A stretch of DNA of 64,000 nucleotides. Source: Euonymus europaeus. Lineage: Eukaryota; Streptophyta; Magnoliopsida; Celastrales; Celastraceae. Below, piece after piece: positions 13,661 to 27,334 of the stretch (position 1 is its first letter; each line of letters begins with the position of its first letter). The notes under the pieces are model-generated. The model searched no databases and was not told the origin of the DNA. It was given only the letters and a program-made list of their open reading frames with translations. A program made the position numbers and the translations under genes. The stretch is taken from assembly GCA_963580455.1 (NCBI GenBank), contig CAUZKV010000008.1:992001-1056000 (forward strand). The letters run 5' to 3'.

Positions 13661-13833
13661 CGTAAACGGTTTTATGAATATCCGTTGACTCCGAGTTCTG
13701 AATTCGGTGATTTTTAGCTTGATTTCACACTACTTTTTGAGCTCTACAATCCTAGCGTTTCGGATTTTTATTTCAGAACTCGTGGCTTGTAGGTCTCGTT
13801 CCACCTAGTTAGCCGCGAAATGTGGTTTCTTTA
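13661..13833 (+). repeat. Subfamily 4 monomer: CCTAGCG / GCTTGTAGG / CGTTCCACC
   Basis: A strongly linked haplotype: CTTTTTGAGC, CAATCCTAGCG, GGATTTTTATTTC, GTGGCTTGTAGG and CGTTCCACC. The next unit opens with ACGCAAACGG instead of ACGTAAACGG. It first appears near 11.67 kb in a diverged form (CACCAAGTTAGCCACG). It then recurs more than 30 times up to 62.75 kb, normally followed by a CCTGGGTTTTCGG monomer and a GACTACGAG monomer. It is the clearest tag for reading higher-order structure in the right four-fifths of the window. Confidence 0.88.
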
Positions 13834-14910
13834 CGCAAACGGTTTTATGAATATCCGTTGACTCCGAGTTCTGAATTCGGTGATTTTTAGCTTGATTTCA
13901 CACTACTTTTTGAGCTCTACAATCCTGGGTTTTCGGATTTCGATTTCAGAACTCGTGGCTAGTAGGTCTCGTTTCACCTAGTTAGCCGCGAAATGTGGTT
14001 TCTTTACGTAAACGGTTTTATGAATATCCGTTGACTCCGAGTTCTGAATTCGGTGATTTTTAGCTTGATTTCACACTACTTTTCGAGCTCTACAATCTTG
14101 GCGTTTCGGATTTTGATTTCAGAACTCGTGGCTAGTAGATCTCGTTTCACCTAGTTAGCCGCGAAATGTGGTTTCTTTACGTAAACGGTTTTATGAATAT
14201 CCGTTGACTCCGAGTTCTGAATTCGGTGATTTTTAGCTTGATTTCACACTAATTTTCGAGCTCTACAATCCTGGTTTTTTGCATTTCGATTTCAGAACTC
14301 GTGGCTAGTAGGTCTCGTTTCACCTAGTTAGCCGCGAAATGTGGTTTCTTTACGTAAACGGTTTTATGAATATCCGTTTTACTCCGAGTTCTGAATTCGG
14401 TGATTTTTAGCTTGATTTCACACTACTTTTCGAGCTCTACGATCCTGGCGTTTCGGATTTTGATTTCAGAACTCGTGGCTAGTTGGTCTCGTTTCACCTA
14501 GTTAGCCGCGAAATGTGGTTTCTTTACGTAAACGGTTTTATGAATATCCGTTGACTCCGAGTTCTGAATTCGGTGATTTTTAGCTTGATTTCACACTAAT
14601 TTTCGAGCTCTACAATCCTGGGTTTTCGGATTTCGATTTCAGAACTCGTGGCTAGTAGGTCTCGTTTCACCTAGTTAGCCGCGAAATGTGGTTTCTTTAC
14701 GTAAACGGTTTTATGAATATCCGTTGACTACGAGTTCTGAATTCGGTGATTTTTAGCTTGATTTCACACTACTTTTTGAGCTCTACAATCCTGAGTTTTC
14801 GGATTTTGATTTGAGAACTCGTGGCTAGTAGGTCTCGTTTCACCTAGTTAGCCGCGAAATGTGGTTTTTTTACGTAAACAGTTTTATGAATATCCGTTGA
14901 CTCCGAGTTC

Positions 14911-17681
14911 TGAATTCGGTGATTTTTAGCTTGATTTCACACTACTTTTCGAGCTCTGCAATCTCGGCGTTTCGGATTTTGATTTCAGAACTCGTGGCTA
15001 GTAGATCTCGTTTCACCTAGTTAGCCGCGAAATGTGGTTTCTTTACGTAAACGGTTTTTATGAATATCCGTTGAATCCGAGTTCTGAATTCGGTGATTTT
15101 TAGCTTGATTACACACTACTTTTCGAGCTCTACAATCCTGGTTTTTTGCATTTCGATTTCAGAACTCGTGGCTAGTAGGTCTCGTTTCACCTAGTTAGCC
15201 GCGAAATGTGGTTTCTTTACGTAAACGGTTTTATGAATATCCGTTTTACTCCGAGTTCTGAATTCGGTGATTTTTAGCTTGATTTCACACTACTTTTCGA
15301 GCTCTACGATCCTGGCGTTTCGGATTTTGATTTCAGAACTCGTGGCTAGTTGGTCTCGTTTCACCTAGTTAGCCGCGAAATGTGGTTTCTTTACGTAAAC
15401 GGTTTTATGAATATCCGTTGACTCCGAGTTCTGAATTCGGTGATTTTTAGCTTGATTTCACACTACTTTTTGAGCTCTACAATCCTAGCGTTTCGGATTT
15501 TTGTTTCAGAACTCGTGGCTTGTAGGTCTCGTTCCACCTAGTTAGCCGCGAAATGTGGTTTCTTTACGCAAACGGTTTTATGAATATCCGTTGACTCCGA
15601 GTTCTGAATTCGGTGATTTTTAGCTTGATTTCACACTACTTTTCGAGCTCTACAATCCTGGGTTTTCGGATTTCGATTTCAGAACTCGTGGCTAGTAGGT
15701 CTCGTTTCACCTAGTTAGCCGCGAAATGTGGTTTCTTTACGTAAACGGTTTTATGAATATCCGTTGACTCCGAGTTCTGAATTCGGTGATTTTTAGCTTG
15801 ATTTCACACTACTTTTCGAGCTCTACAATCTTGGCGTTTCGGATTTTGATTTCAGAACTCGTGGCTAGTAGATCTCGTTTCACCTAGTTAGCCGCGAAAT
15901 GTGGTTTCTTTACGTAAACGGTTTTATGAATATCCGTTGAATCCGAGTTATGAATTCGGTGATTTTTAGCTTGATTACACACTACTTTTCGAGCTCTACA
16001 ATCCTGGTTTTTTGCATTTCGATTTCAGAACTCGTGGCTAGTTGGTCTCGTTTCACCTAGTTAGCCGCGAAATGTGGTTTCTTTACGTAAACGGTTTTAT
16101 GAATATCCGTTTTACTCCGAGTTCTGAATTCGGTGATTTTTAGCTTGATTTCACACTACTTTTCGAGCTCTACGATCCTGGCGTTTCGGATTTTGATTTC
16201 AGAACTCGTGGCTAGTTGGTCTCGTTTCACCTAGTTAGCCGCGAAATGTGGTTTCTTTATGTAAACGGTTTTATGAATATCCGTTGACTCCGAGTTCTGA
16301 ATTCGGTGATTTTTAGCTTGATTTCACACTACTTTTTGAGCTCCACAATCCTAGAGTTTCGGATTTTTATTTCAGAACTCGTGGCTTGTAGGTCTCGTTC
16401 CACCTAGTTAGCCGCGAAATGTGGTTTCTTTACGCAAACGGTTTTATGAATATCCGTTGACTCCGAGTTCTGAATTCGGTGATTTTTAGCTTGATTTCAC
16501 ACTACTTTTCGAGCTCTACAATCCTGGGTTTTCGGATTTCGATTTCAGAACTCGTGGCTAGTAGGTCTCGTTTCACCTAGTTAGCCGCGAAATGTGGTTT
16601 CTTTACGTAAACGGTTTTGTGAATATCCGTTGACTACGAGTTCTGAATTCGGTGATTTTTAGCTTGATTTCACACTACTTTTCGAGCTCTACAATCCTGA
16701 GTTTTCGGATTTCGATTTCAGAACTCGTGGCTAGTAGGTCTCGTTTCCCCTAGTTAGCCGCGAAATGTGGTTTCTTTACGTAAACGGTTTTATGAATATC
16801 CGTTGACTCCGAGTTCTGAATTCGGTGATTTTTAGCTTGATTTCACACTACTTTTTGAGCTCTACAATCCTAGCGTTTCGGATTTTTATTTCAGAACTCG
16901 TGGCTTGTAGGTCTCGTTCCACCTAGTTAGCCGCGAAATGTGGTTTCTTTACGCAAACGGTTTTATGAATATCCGTTGACTCCGAGTTCTGAATTCGGTG
17001 ATTTTTAGCTTGATTTCACACTACTTTTCGAGCTCTACAATCCTGGGTTTTCGGATTTCGATTTCAGAACTCGTGGCTAGTAGGTCTCGTTTCACCTAGT
17101 TAGCCGCGAAATGTGGTTTCTTTACGTAAACGGTTCTATGAATATCCGTTTACTACGAGTTCTGAATTCGGTGATTTTTAGCTTGATTTCACACTACTTT
17201 TCGAGCTCTACAATCCTGAGTTTTCGGATTTCGATTTCAGAACTCGTGGCTAGTAGGTCTCGTTTCACCTAGTTAGCCGCGAAATGTGGTTTTTTTACGT
17301 AAACGGTTTTATGAATATCCGTTGACTCCGAGTTCTGAATTCGGTGATTTTTAGCTTGATTTCACACTACTTTTCGAGCTCTACAATCTTGGCGTTTCGG
17401 ATTTTGATTTCAAAACTCGTGGCTAGTAGATCTCGTTTCACCTAGTTAGCCGCGAAATGTGGTTTCTTTACGTAAACGGTTTTATGAATATCCGTTGAAT
17501 CCGAGTTCTGAATTCGGTGATTTTTAGCTTGATTTCACACTACTTTTTGAGCTCTACAATCCTAGCGTTTCGGATTTTTATTTCAGAACTCGTGGCTTGT
17601 AGGTCTCGTTCCACCTAGTTAGCCGCGAAATGTGGTTTCTTTACGTAAACGGTTTTATGAATATCCGTTTACTACGAGTTC
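14911..17681. repeat. Zone B 16-monomer higher-order repeat, copy 1 (2,771 bp)
   Basis: Private variants recur exactly 2771 bases later: CTCTGCAATCTCGG (14951/17722), ACGGTTTTTATG (15051/17822), TTGTTTCAG (15501/18272), GAGTTATGAATTC (15941/18712), ACGGTTTTGTG (16611/19382), TCGTTTCCCC (16741/19512) and CGGTTCTATG (17131/19902). The copies differ at only a few sites, such as AGTTGG versus AGTAGG near 16.03/18.80 kb. They are directly adjacent. Confidence 0.92.
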
Positions 17682-20452
17682 TGAATTCGGTGATTTTTAG
17701 CTTGATTTCACACTACTTTTCGAGCTCTGCAATCTCGGCGTTTCGGATTTTGATTTCAGAACTCGTGGCTAGTAGATCTCGTTTCACCTAGTTAGCCGCG
17801 AAATGTGGTTTCTTTACGTAAACGGTTTTTATGAATATCCGTTGAATCCGAGTTCTGAATTCGGTGATTTTTAGCTTGATTACACACTACTTTTCGAGCT
17901 CTACAATCCTGGTTTTTTGCATTTCGATTTCAGAACTCGTGGCTAGTAGGTCTCGTTTCACCTAGTTAGCCGCGAAATGTGGTTTCTTTACGTAAACGGT
18001 TTTATGAATATCCGTTTTACTCCGAGTTCTGAATTCGGTGATTTTTAGCTTGATTTCACACTACTTTTCGAGCTCTACGATCCTGGCGTTTCGGATTTTG
18101 ATTTCAGAACTCGTGGCTAGTTGGTCTCGTTTCACCTAGTTAGCCGCGAAATGTGGTTTCTTTACGTAAACGGTTTTATGAATATCCGTTGACTCCGAGT
18201 TCTGAATTCGGTGATTTTTAGCTTGATTTCACACTACTTTTTGAGCTCTACAATCCTAGCGTTTCGGATTTTTGTTTCAGAACTCGTGGCTTGTAGGTCT
18301 CGTTCCACCTAGTTAGCCGCGAAATGTGGTTTCTTTACGCAAACGGTTTTATGAATATCCGTTGACTCCGAGTTCTGAATTCGGTGATTTTTAGCTTGAT
18401 TTCACACTACTTTTCGAGCTCTACAATCCTGGGTTTTCGGATTTCGATTTCAGAACTCGTGGCTAGTAGGTCTCGTTTCACCTAGTTAGCCGCGAAATGT
18501 GGTTTCTTTACGTAAACGGTTTTATGAATATCCGTTGACTCCGAGTTCTGAATTCGGTGATTTTTAGCTTGATTTCACACTACTTTTCGAGCTCTACAAT
18601 CTTGGCGTTTCGGATTTTGATTTCAGAACTCGTGGCTAGTAGATCTCGTTTCACCTAGTTAGCCGCGAAATGTGGTTTCTTTACGTAAACGGTTTTATGA
18701 ATATCCGTTGAATCCGAGTTATGAATTCGGTGATTTTTAGCTTGATTACACACTACTTTTCGAGCTCTACAATCCTGGTTTTTTGCATTTCGATTTCAGA
18801 ACTCGTGGCTAGTAGGTCTCGTTTCACCTAGTTAGCCGCGAAATGTGGTTTCTTTACGTAAACGGTTTTATGAATATCCGTTTTACTCCGAGTTCTGAAT
18901 TCGGTGATTTTTAGCTTGATTTCACACTACTTTTCGAGCTCTACGATCCTGGCGTTTCGGATTTTGATTTCAGAACTCGTGGCTAGTTGGTCTCGTTTCA
19001 CCTAGTTAGCCGCGAAATGTGGTTTCTTTATGTAAACGGTTTTATGAATATCCGTTGACTCCGAGTTCTGAATTCGGTGATTTTTAGCTTGATTTCACAC
19101 TACTTTTGGAGCTCCACAATCCTAGAGTTTCGGATTTTTATTTCAGAACTCGTGGCTTGTAGGTCTCGTTCCACCTAGTTAGCCGCGAAATGTGGTTTCT
19201 TTACGCAAACGGTTTTATGAATATCCGTTGACTCCGAGTTCTGAATTCGGTGATTTTTAGCTTGATTTCACACTACTTTTCGAGCTCTACAATCCTGGGT
19301 TTTCGGATTTCGATTTCAGAACTCGTGGCTAGTAGGTCTCGTTTCACCTAGTTAGCCGCGAAATGTGGTTTCTTTACGTAAACGGTTTTGTGAATATCCG
19401 TTGACTACGAGTTCTGAATTCGGTGATTTTTAGCTTGATTTCACACTACTTTTCGAGCTCTACAATCCTGAGTTTTCGGATTTCGATTTCAGAACTCGTG
19501 GCTAGTAGGTCTCGTTTCCCCTAGTTAGCCGCGAAATGTGGTTTCTTTACGTAAACGGTTTTATGAATATCCGTTGACTCCGAGTTCTGAATTCGGTGAT
19601 TTTTAGCTTGATTTCACACTACTTTTTGAGCTCTACAATCCTAGCGTTTCGGATTTTTATTTCAGAACTCGTGGCTTGTAGGTCTCGTTCCACCTAGTTA
19701 GCCGCGAAATGTGGTTTCTTTACGCAAACGGTTTTATGAATATCCGTTGACTCCGAGTTCTGAATTCGGTGATTTTTAGCTTGATTTCACACTACTTTTC
19801 GAGCTCTACAATCCTGGGTTTTCGGATTTCGATTTCAGAACTCGTGGCTAGTAGGTCTCGTTTCACCTAGTTAGCCGCGAAATGTGGTTTCTTTACGTAA
19901 ACGGTTCTATGAATATCCGTTTACTACGAGTTCTGAATTCGGTGATTTTTAGCTTGATTTCACACTACTTTTCGAGCTCTACAATCCTGAGTTTTCGGAT
20001 TTCGATTTCAGAACTCGTGGCTAGTAGGTCTCGTTTCACCTAGTTAGCCGCGAAATGTGGTTTTTTTACGTAAACGGTTTTATGAATATCCGTTGACTCC
20101 GAGTTCTGAATTCGGTGATTTTTAGCTTGATTTCACACTACTTTTCGAGCTCTACAATCTTGGCGTTTCGGATTTTGATTTCAGAACTCGTGGCTAGTAG
20201 ATCTCGTTTCACCTAGTTAGCCGCGAAATGTGGTTTCTTTACGTAAACGGTTTTATGAATATCCGTTGAATCCGAGTTCTGAATTCGGTGATTTTTAGCT
20301 TGATTTCACACTACTTTTTGAGCTCTACAATCCTAGCGTTTCGGATTTTTATTTCAGAACTCGTGGCTTGTAGGTCTCGTTCCACCTAGTTAGCCGCGAA
20401 ATGTGGTTTCTTTACGTAAACGGTTTTATGAATATCCGTTTACTACGAGTTC
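17682..20452. repeat. Zone B 16-monomer higher-order repeat, copy 2 (2,771 bp)
   Basis: Second tandem copy of the preceding block. Before the first copy the sequence reads CCGTTGACTCCGAG, whereas before the second it reads CCGTTTACTACGAG. After copy 2 the order departs from copy 1 at the CTCTGCAATCTCGG marker, which fixes the ends to within about one monomer. Confidence 0.92.
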
Positions 20453-21515
20453 TGAATTCGGTGATTTTTAGCTTGATTTCACACTACTTTTCGAGCTCTA
20501 CAATCCTGAGTTTTCGGATTTCGATTTCAGAACTCGTGGCTAGTAGGTCTCGTTTCACCTAGTTAGCCGCGAAATGTGGTTTCTTTACGTAAACGGTTTT
20601 GTGAATATCCGTTGACTACGAGTTCTGAATTCGGTGATTTTTAGCTTGATTTCACACTACTTTTCGAGCTCTACAATCCTGAGTTTTCGGATTTCGATTT
20701 CAGAACTCGTGGCTAGTAGGTCTCGTTTCCCCTAGTTAGCCGCGAAATGTGGTTTCTTTACGTAAACGGTTTTATGAATATCCGTTGACTCCGAGTTCTG
20801 AATTCGGTGATTTTTAGCTTGATTTCACACTACTTTTTGAGCTCTACAATCCTAGCGTTTCGGATTTTTATTTCAGAACTCGTGGCTTGTAGGTCTCGTT
20901 CCACCTAGTTAGCCGCGAAATGTGGTTTCTTTACGCAAACGGTTTTATGAATATCCGTTGACTCCGAGTTCTGAATTCGGTGATTTTTAGCTTGATTTCA
21001 CACTACTTTTCGAGCTCTACAATCCTGGGTTTTCGGATTTCGATTTCAGAACTCGTGGCTAGTAGGTCTCGTTTCACCTAGTTAGCCGCGAAATGTGGTT
21101 TCTTTACGTAAACGGTTCTATGAATATCCGTTTACTACGAGTTCTGAATTCGGTGATTTTTAGCTTGATTTCACACTACTTTTCGAGCTCTACAATCCTG
21201 AGTTTTCGGATTTCGATTTCAGAACTCGTGGCTAGTAGGTCTCGTTTCACCTAGTTAGCCGCGAAATGTGGTTTTTTTACGTAAACGGTTTTATGAATAT
21301 CCGTTGACTCCGAGTTCTGAATTCGGTGATTTTTAGCTTGATTTCACACTACTTTTCGAGCTCTACAATCTTGGCGTTTCGGATTTTGATTTCAGAACTC
21401 GTGGCTAGTAGATCTCGTTTCACCTAGTTAGCCGCGAAATGTGGTTTCTTTACGTAAACGGTTTTATGAATATCCGTTGAATCCGAGTTCTGAATTCGGT
21501 GATTTTTAGCTTGAT
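19302..21515. repeat. 1,211-bp offset (7-monomer) repeat overlapping the 16-mer
   Basis: ACGGTTTTGTG at 19382 recurs at 20593, and CGGTTCTATG at 19902 recurs at 21113; both offsets are 1211. The TCGTTTCCCC marker also recurs nearby. The match runs from roughly 19.30-20.30 kb to 20.51-21.51 kb. The right part of the 16-monomer unit has therefore been copied a third time, a later event nested on the first. Confidence 0.85.
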
Positions 21516-21625
21516 TACACACTACTTTTCGAGCTCTACAATCCTGGTTTTTTGCATTTCGATTTCAGAACTCGTGGCTAGTAGGTCTCGTTTCACCTAG
21601 TTAGCCGCGAAATGTGGTTTCTTTA
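21453..21625 (+). repeat. Subfamily 5 monomer: GAATCCGAG / GATTACACAC / TTTTTTGCATTTCG
   Basis: Diagnostic bases are CCGTTGAATCCGAG, CTTGATTACACAC instead of TTTCACAC, and CCTGGTTTTTTGCATTTCG. In zone A the equivalent usually ends GCATTTTG, a CpG to TpG difference. From zone B on it is usually followed by the CCGTTTTACTCC monomer. Near 58.02 and 60.79 kb a variant has GATTAGACAC and TTTTTTGCGTTTCG. Confidence 0.85.
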
Positions 21626-21799
21626 CGTAAACGGTTTTATGAATATCCGTTTTACTCCGAGTTCTGAATTCGGTGATTTTTAGCTTGATTTCACACTACT
21701 TTTCGAGCTCTACGATCCTGGCGTTTCGGATTTTGATTTCAGAACTCGTGGCTAGTTAGTCTCGTTTCACCTAGTTAGCCGCGAAATGTGGTTTCTTTA
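21626..21799 (+). repeat. Subfamily 6 monomer: CCGTTTTACTCC / CGATCCTGGCG, 174 bp
   Basis: CCGTTTTACTCCGAG replaces CCGTTGACTCCGAG, adding one base so the unit is 174 bp. It carries CTCTACGATCCTGGCG and CTAGTTGG (here CTAGTTAG). It normally follows subfamily 5 and precedes either subfamily 4 or the GTACTGAATTC monomer. At 29991, 32936 and 35707 the start is ATACGTTTTACTCC, a private variant marking related blocks 2.8-2.9 kb apart. Confidence 0.85.
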
Positions 21800-24700
21800 C
21801 GTAAACGGTTTTATGAATATCCGTTGACTCCGAGTTCTGAATTCGGTGATTTTTAGCTTGATTTCACACTACTTTTTGAGCTCTACAATCCTAGCGTTTC
21901 GGATTTTTATTTCAGAACTCGTGGCTTGTAGGTCTCGTTCCACCTAGTTAGCCGCGAAATGTGGTTTCTTTACGCAAACGGTTTTATGAATATCCGTTGA
22001 CTCCGAGTTCTGAATTCGGTGATTTTTAGCTTGATTTCACACTACTTTTCGAGCTCTACAATCCTGGGTTTTCGGATTTAGATTTCAGAACTCGAGGCTA
22101 GTAGGTCTCGTTTCACCTAGTTAGCCGCGAAATGTGGTTTCTTTACGTAAACGGTTTTATGAATATCCGTTGACTACGAGTTCTGAATTCGGTGATTTTT
22201 AGCTTGATTTCACACTACTTTTCGAGCTCTACAATCCTGAGTTTTCGGATTTCGATTTCAGAACTCGTGGCTAGTAGGTTTCGTTTCACCTATTTAGCCG
22301 CGAAATGTGGTTTCTTTACGTAAACGGTTTTATGAATATCCGTTGACTCCGAGTTCTGAATTCGGTGATTTTTAGCTTGATTTCACACTACTTTCTGAGC
22401 TCTACAATCCTGGTTTTCGGATTTCGATTTCAGAACTCGTGGCTAGTAGGTCTCGTTTCACCTAGTCAGCCGCGAAATGTGGTTTCTTTACGTAAACGGT
22501 TTTATGAATATCCGTTGACTCCGAGTTCTGAATTCGGTGATTTTTAGCTTGATTTCACACTACTTTTCGAGCTCTACAATCCTGGGTTTTCGGATTTTGA
22601 TTTCAGAACTCGTGGCTAGTAGGTCTCGTTTCACCAAATTAGCCACGAAATGTGGTTTCTTTACGTAAACGGTTTTATGAATATCCGTTGACTACGAGTT
22701 CTGAATTCGGTGATTTTTAGCTTGATTTCACACTACTTTTCGAGCTCTACAATCCTAAGTTTTCGGATTTCGATTTCAGAACTCGTGGCTAGTAGGTCTC
22801 GTTTCACCTGGTTAGCCGCGAAATGTGGTTTTTTTACGTAAACGGTTTTATGAATATCCGTTGACTACGAGTTCTGAATTCGGTGATTTTTAGCTTGATT
22901 TCACACTACTTTTCGAGCTCTACAATCCTGAGTTTTCGGATTTCGATTTCAGAACTCGTGGCTAGTAGGTCTCGTTTCACCTAGTTAGCCGCGAAATGTG
23001 GTTTCTTTACGTAAACGGTTTTATGAATATCCATTGACTCCGAGTTCTGAATTCGGTGATTTTTAGCTTGATTTCACACTACTTTTCGAGCTCTACAATC
23101 CTGGGTTTCGGATTTTGATTTCAGAACTCGTGGCTAGTAGATCTCGTTTCACCTAGTTAGCCGCGAAATGTGGTTTCTTTACGTAAACGGTTTTATGAAT
23201 ATCCGTTGACTCCGATTTCTGAATTCGGTGATTTTTAGCTTGATTTCACACTACTTTTTGAGCTCTACGATTCTGGCGTTTCGGATTTCGATTTCAGAAC
23301 TCGTGGCTAGTTGGTCTCGTTTCACCTATTTAGCCGCGAAATGTGGTTTCTTTACGTAAACGGTTTTAGGAATATCCGTTGACTCCGAGTTCTGAATTCG
23401 GTGATTTTTAGCTTGATTTCACACTACTTTTCGAGCTCTACAATCCTGGCGTTTCAGATTTTGATTTCAGAACTTGTGGCTATTAGGTCTCGTTTCACCT
23501 AGTTGGCCGCGAAATGTGGTTTCTTTACGTAAACGGTTTTAGGAATATCCGTTGACTCCGAGTTCTGAATTCGGTGATTTTTAGCTTGATTTCACACTAC
23601 TTTTTGAGCTCTACAATCCTGGCGTTTCGGATTTTGATTTCAGAACTCGTGGCTATTAGGTCCCGTTTCACCTAGTTAGCCGCGAAATGTGGTTTCTTTA
23701 CGTAAACGATTTTATGAATATCCGTTGACTCCGAGTTCTGAATTCGGTGATTTTTAGCTTGATTTCACACTACTTTCTGAGCTCTACAATCCTGGGTTTT
23801 CGGATTTTGATTTCAGAACTCGTGGCTAGTAGGTCTCGTTTCACCTAGTCAGCCGCGAAATGTGGTTTCTTTACGTAAACGGTTTTATGAATATCCGTTG
23901 ACTCTGAGTTCTGAATTCGGTGATTTTTAGCTTGATTTCACACTACTTTTCGAGCTCTACAATCCTGGGTTTTCGGATTTCGATTTCAGAACTCGTGGCT
24001 AGTAGGTCTCGTTTCACCTAGTTAGCCGCGAAATGTGGTTTCTTTACGTAAACGGTTTTATGAATATCCGTTGACTACGAGTTCTGAATTCGGTGATTTT
24101 TAGCTTGATTTCACACTACTTTTCGAGCTCTACAATCCTGAGTTTTCGGATTTCGATTTCAGAACTCGTGGCTAGTAGGTCTCGTTTCACCTAGTTAGAC
24201 GCGAAATGTGGTTTCTTTACGTAAACGGTTTTATGAATATCCGTTGACTACGAGTTCTGAATTCGGTGATTTTTAGCTTGATTTCACACTACTTTTTGAG
24301 CTCTACAATCCTGAGTTTTCGGATTTCGATTTCAGAACTCGTGGCTAGTAGGTCTCGTTTCACCTAGTTAGCCGCGAAATGTGGTTTTTTTACGTAAACG
24401 GTTTTATGAATATCCGTTGACTCCGAGTTCTGAATTCGGTGATTTTTAGCTTGATTTCACACTACTTTTCGAGCTCTACAATCTTGGCGTTTCGGATTTC
24501 GATTTCAGAACTCGTGGCTAGTAGATCTCGTTTCACCTAGTTAGCCGCGAAATGTGGTTTCTTTACGTAAACGGTTTTATGAATATCCGTTGAATCCGAG
24601 TTCTGAATTCGGTGATTTTTAGCTTGATTACACACTACTTTTCGAGCTCTACAATCCTGGTGTTTTGCATTTCGATTTCAGAACTCGTGGCTAGTAGGTC

Positions 24701-27334
24701 TCGTTTCACCTAGTTAGCCGCGAAATGTGGTTTCTTTACGTAAACGGTTTTATGAATATCCGTTTTACTCCGAGTTCTGAATTCGGTGATTTTTAGCTTG
24801 ATTTCACACTACTTTTCGAGCTCTACGATCCTGGCGTTTCGGATTTTGATTTCAGAACTCGTGGCTAGTTGGTCTCGTTTCACCTAGTTAGCCGCGAAAT
24901 GTGTTTTCTTTACGTAAACGGTTTTATGAATATCCGTTGACTCCGAGTTCTGAATTCGGTGATTTTTAGCTTGATTTCACACTACTTTTTGAGCTCTACA
25001 ATCCTAGCATTTCGGATTTTTATTTCAGAACTCGTGGCTTGTAGGTCTCGTTCCACCTAGTTAGCCGTGAAATGTGGTTTCTTTACGCAAACGGTTTTAT
25101 GAATATCCGTTGACTCCGAGTTCTGAATTCGGTGATTTTTAGCTTGATTTCACACTACTTTTCGAGCTCTACAATCCTGGGTTTTCGGATTTCGATTTCA
25201 GAACTCGTGGCTAGTAGGTCTCGTTTTACCTAGTTAGCCGCGAAATGTGGTTTCTTTACGTAAACGGTTTTATGAATATCCGTTGACTACGAGTTCTGAA
25301 TTCGGTGATTTTTAGCTTGATTTCACACTACTTTTCGAGCTCTACAATCCTGAGTTTTCGGATTTCGATTTCAGAACTCGTGGCTAGTAGGTTTCGTTTC
25401 ACCTAGTTAGCCGCGAAATGTGGTTTCTTTACGTAAACGGTTTTATGAATATCCGTTGACTCCGAGTTCTGAATTCGGTGATTTTTAGCTTGATTTCACA
25501 CTACTTTCTGAGCTCTACAATCCTAGCATTTCGGATTTTTATTTCAGAACTCGTGGCTTGTAGGTCTCGTTCCACCTAGTTAGCCGCGAAATGTGGTTTC
25601 TTTACGCAAACGGTTTTATGAATATCCGTTGACTCCGAGTTCTGAATTCGGTGATTTTTAGCTTGATTTCACACTACTTTTCGAGCTCTACAATCTTGGC
25701 GTTTCGGATTTTGATTTCAGAACTCGTGGCTAGTAGATCTCGTTTCACCTAGTTAGCCGCGAAATGTGGTTTCTTTACGTAAACGGTTTTATGAATATCC
25801 ATTGACTCCGAGTTCTGAATTCGGTGATTTTTAGCTTGATTTCACACTACTTTTCGAGCTCTACAATCCTGGGTTTCGGATTTTGATTTCAGAACTCGTG
25901 GCTAGTAGGTCTCGTTTCACCTAGTTAGCCGCGAAATGTGGTTTCTTTACGTAAACGGTTTTATGAATATCCGTTGACTCCGAGTTCTGAATTCGGTGAT
26001 TTTTAGCTTGATTTCACACTACTTTTCGAGCTCTACAACCCTGGGTTTTCGGATTTTGATTTTAGAACTCGTGGCTAGTAGGTCTCGTTTCACCTATTTA
26101 GCCGCGAAATGTGGTTTCTTTACGTAAACGGTTTTATGAATATCCGTTGACTCCGATTTCTGAATTCGTTGATTTTTAGCTTGATTTCACACTACTTTTC
26201 GAGCTCTACGATCCTGGCGTTTCGGATTTTGATTTCAGAACTCGTGGCTAGTTGGTCTCGTTTCACCTATTTAGCCGCGAAATGTGGTTTCTTTACGTAA
26301 ACGGTTTTAGGAATATCCGTTGACTCCGAGTTCTGAATTCGGTGATTTTTAGCTTGATTTCACACTACTTTTCGAGCTCTACAATCCTGGATTTTCGGAT
26401 TTCGATTTCAGAAATCGTGGCTAGTAGGTCTCGTTTCACCAAGTTAGACGCGAAATGTGCTTTCTTTACGTAAACGGTTTTATGAATATCCGTTGACTAC
26501 GAGTTCTGAATTCGGTGATTTTTAGCTTGATTTCACACTACTTTTTGAGCTCTACAATCCTGAGTTTTCGGATTTCGATTTCAGAACTCGTGGCTAGTAG
26601 GTCTCGTTTCACCTAGTTAGCCGCGAAATGTGGTTTTTTTACGTAAACGATTTTATGAATATCCGTTGACTCCGAGTTCTGAATTCGGTGATTTTTAGCT
26701 TGATTTCACACTACTTTTCGAGCTCTACAATCTTGGCGTTTCGGATTTTGATTTCAGAACTCGTGGCTAGTAGATCTCGCTTCACCTAGTTAGCCGCGAA
26801 ATGTGGTTTCTTTACGTAAACGGTTTTATGAATATCCGTTGAATCCGAGTTCTGAATTCGGTGATTTTTAGCTTGATTTCACACTACTTTTCGAGCTCTA
26901 CAATCTTGGCGTTTCGGATTTTGATTTCAGAACTCGTGGCTAGTAGATCTCGTTTCACCTAGTTTGCCGCGAAATGTGGTTTCTTTACGTAAACGGTTTT
27001 ATGAATATCCGTTGAATCCGAGTTCTGAATTCGGTGATTTTTAGCTTGATTACACACTACTTTTCGAGCTCTACAATCCTGGTTTTTTGCATTTCGATTT
27101 CAGAACTCGTGGCTAGTAGGTCTCGTTTCACCTAGTTAGCCGCGAAATGTGGTTTCTTTACGTAAACGGTTTTATGAATATCCGTTTTACTCCTAGTTCT
27201 GAATTCGGTGATTTTTAGCTTGATTTCACACTACTTTTCGAGCTCTACGATCCTGGCGTTTCGGATTTTGATTTCAGAACTCGTGGCTAGTTGGTCTCGT
27301 TTCACCTAGTTAGCCGCGAAATGTGGTTTCTTTA

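Larger units (their letters stand above)
11671..23000. repeat. Zone B: CCTAGCG / GACTACGAG satellite domain
   Basis: Beginning with a diverged CCTAGCG monomer near 11.67 kb, the composition changes. CCTAGTTAGCC replaces most CCTATTTAGCC, and subfamilies 4, 5, 6 and 7 appear in recurring order. A five-monomer spacing of CCGTTTTACTCC copies (near 13.51, 14.38 and 15.24 kb) and a 1732-base offset (GATTTGAGAACTCG ending near 13081 and 14813) lead into the 16-monomer block. No gene or non-satellite sequence is seen. The right boundary is a convenience, not a sharp junction. Confidence 0.8.

Noticed and set aside
13780..13833. GTTCCACC in CCTAGCG monomers as a tRNA-type internal B box
   Set aside because: It does not match the GTTCGANNC core, there is no tRNA fold or A box at the right distance, and the motif is one base from the ordinary GTTTCACC satellite sequence.
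22365..22547. 60-codon open frame on the + strand beginning MIFSLISHYFL
   Set aside because: It lies wholly within satellite units and exists because a few local changes remove stops (CTAGTCAGCC for CTAGTTAGCC, and a one-base shorter unit with CCTGGTTTTCGG). The unit length is not a multiple of three, the frame is not kept in neighbouring copies, and no domain or ribosome-entry context is seen.
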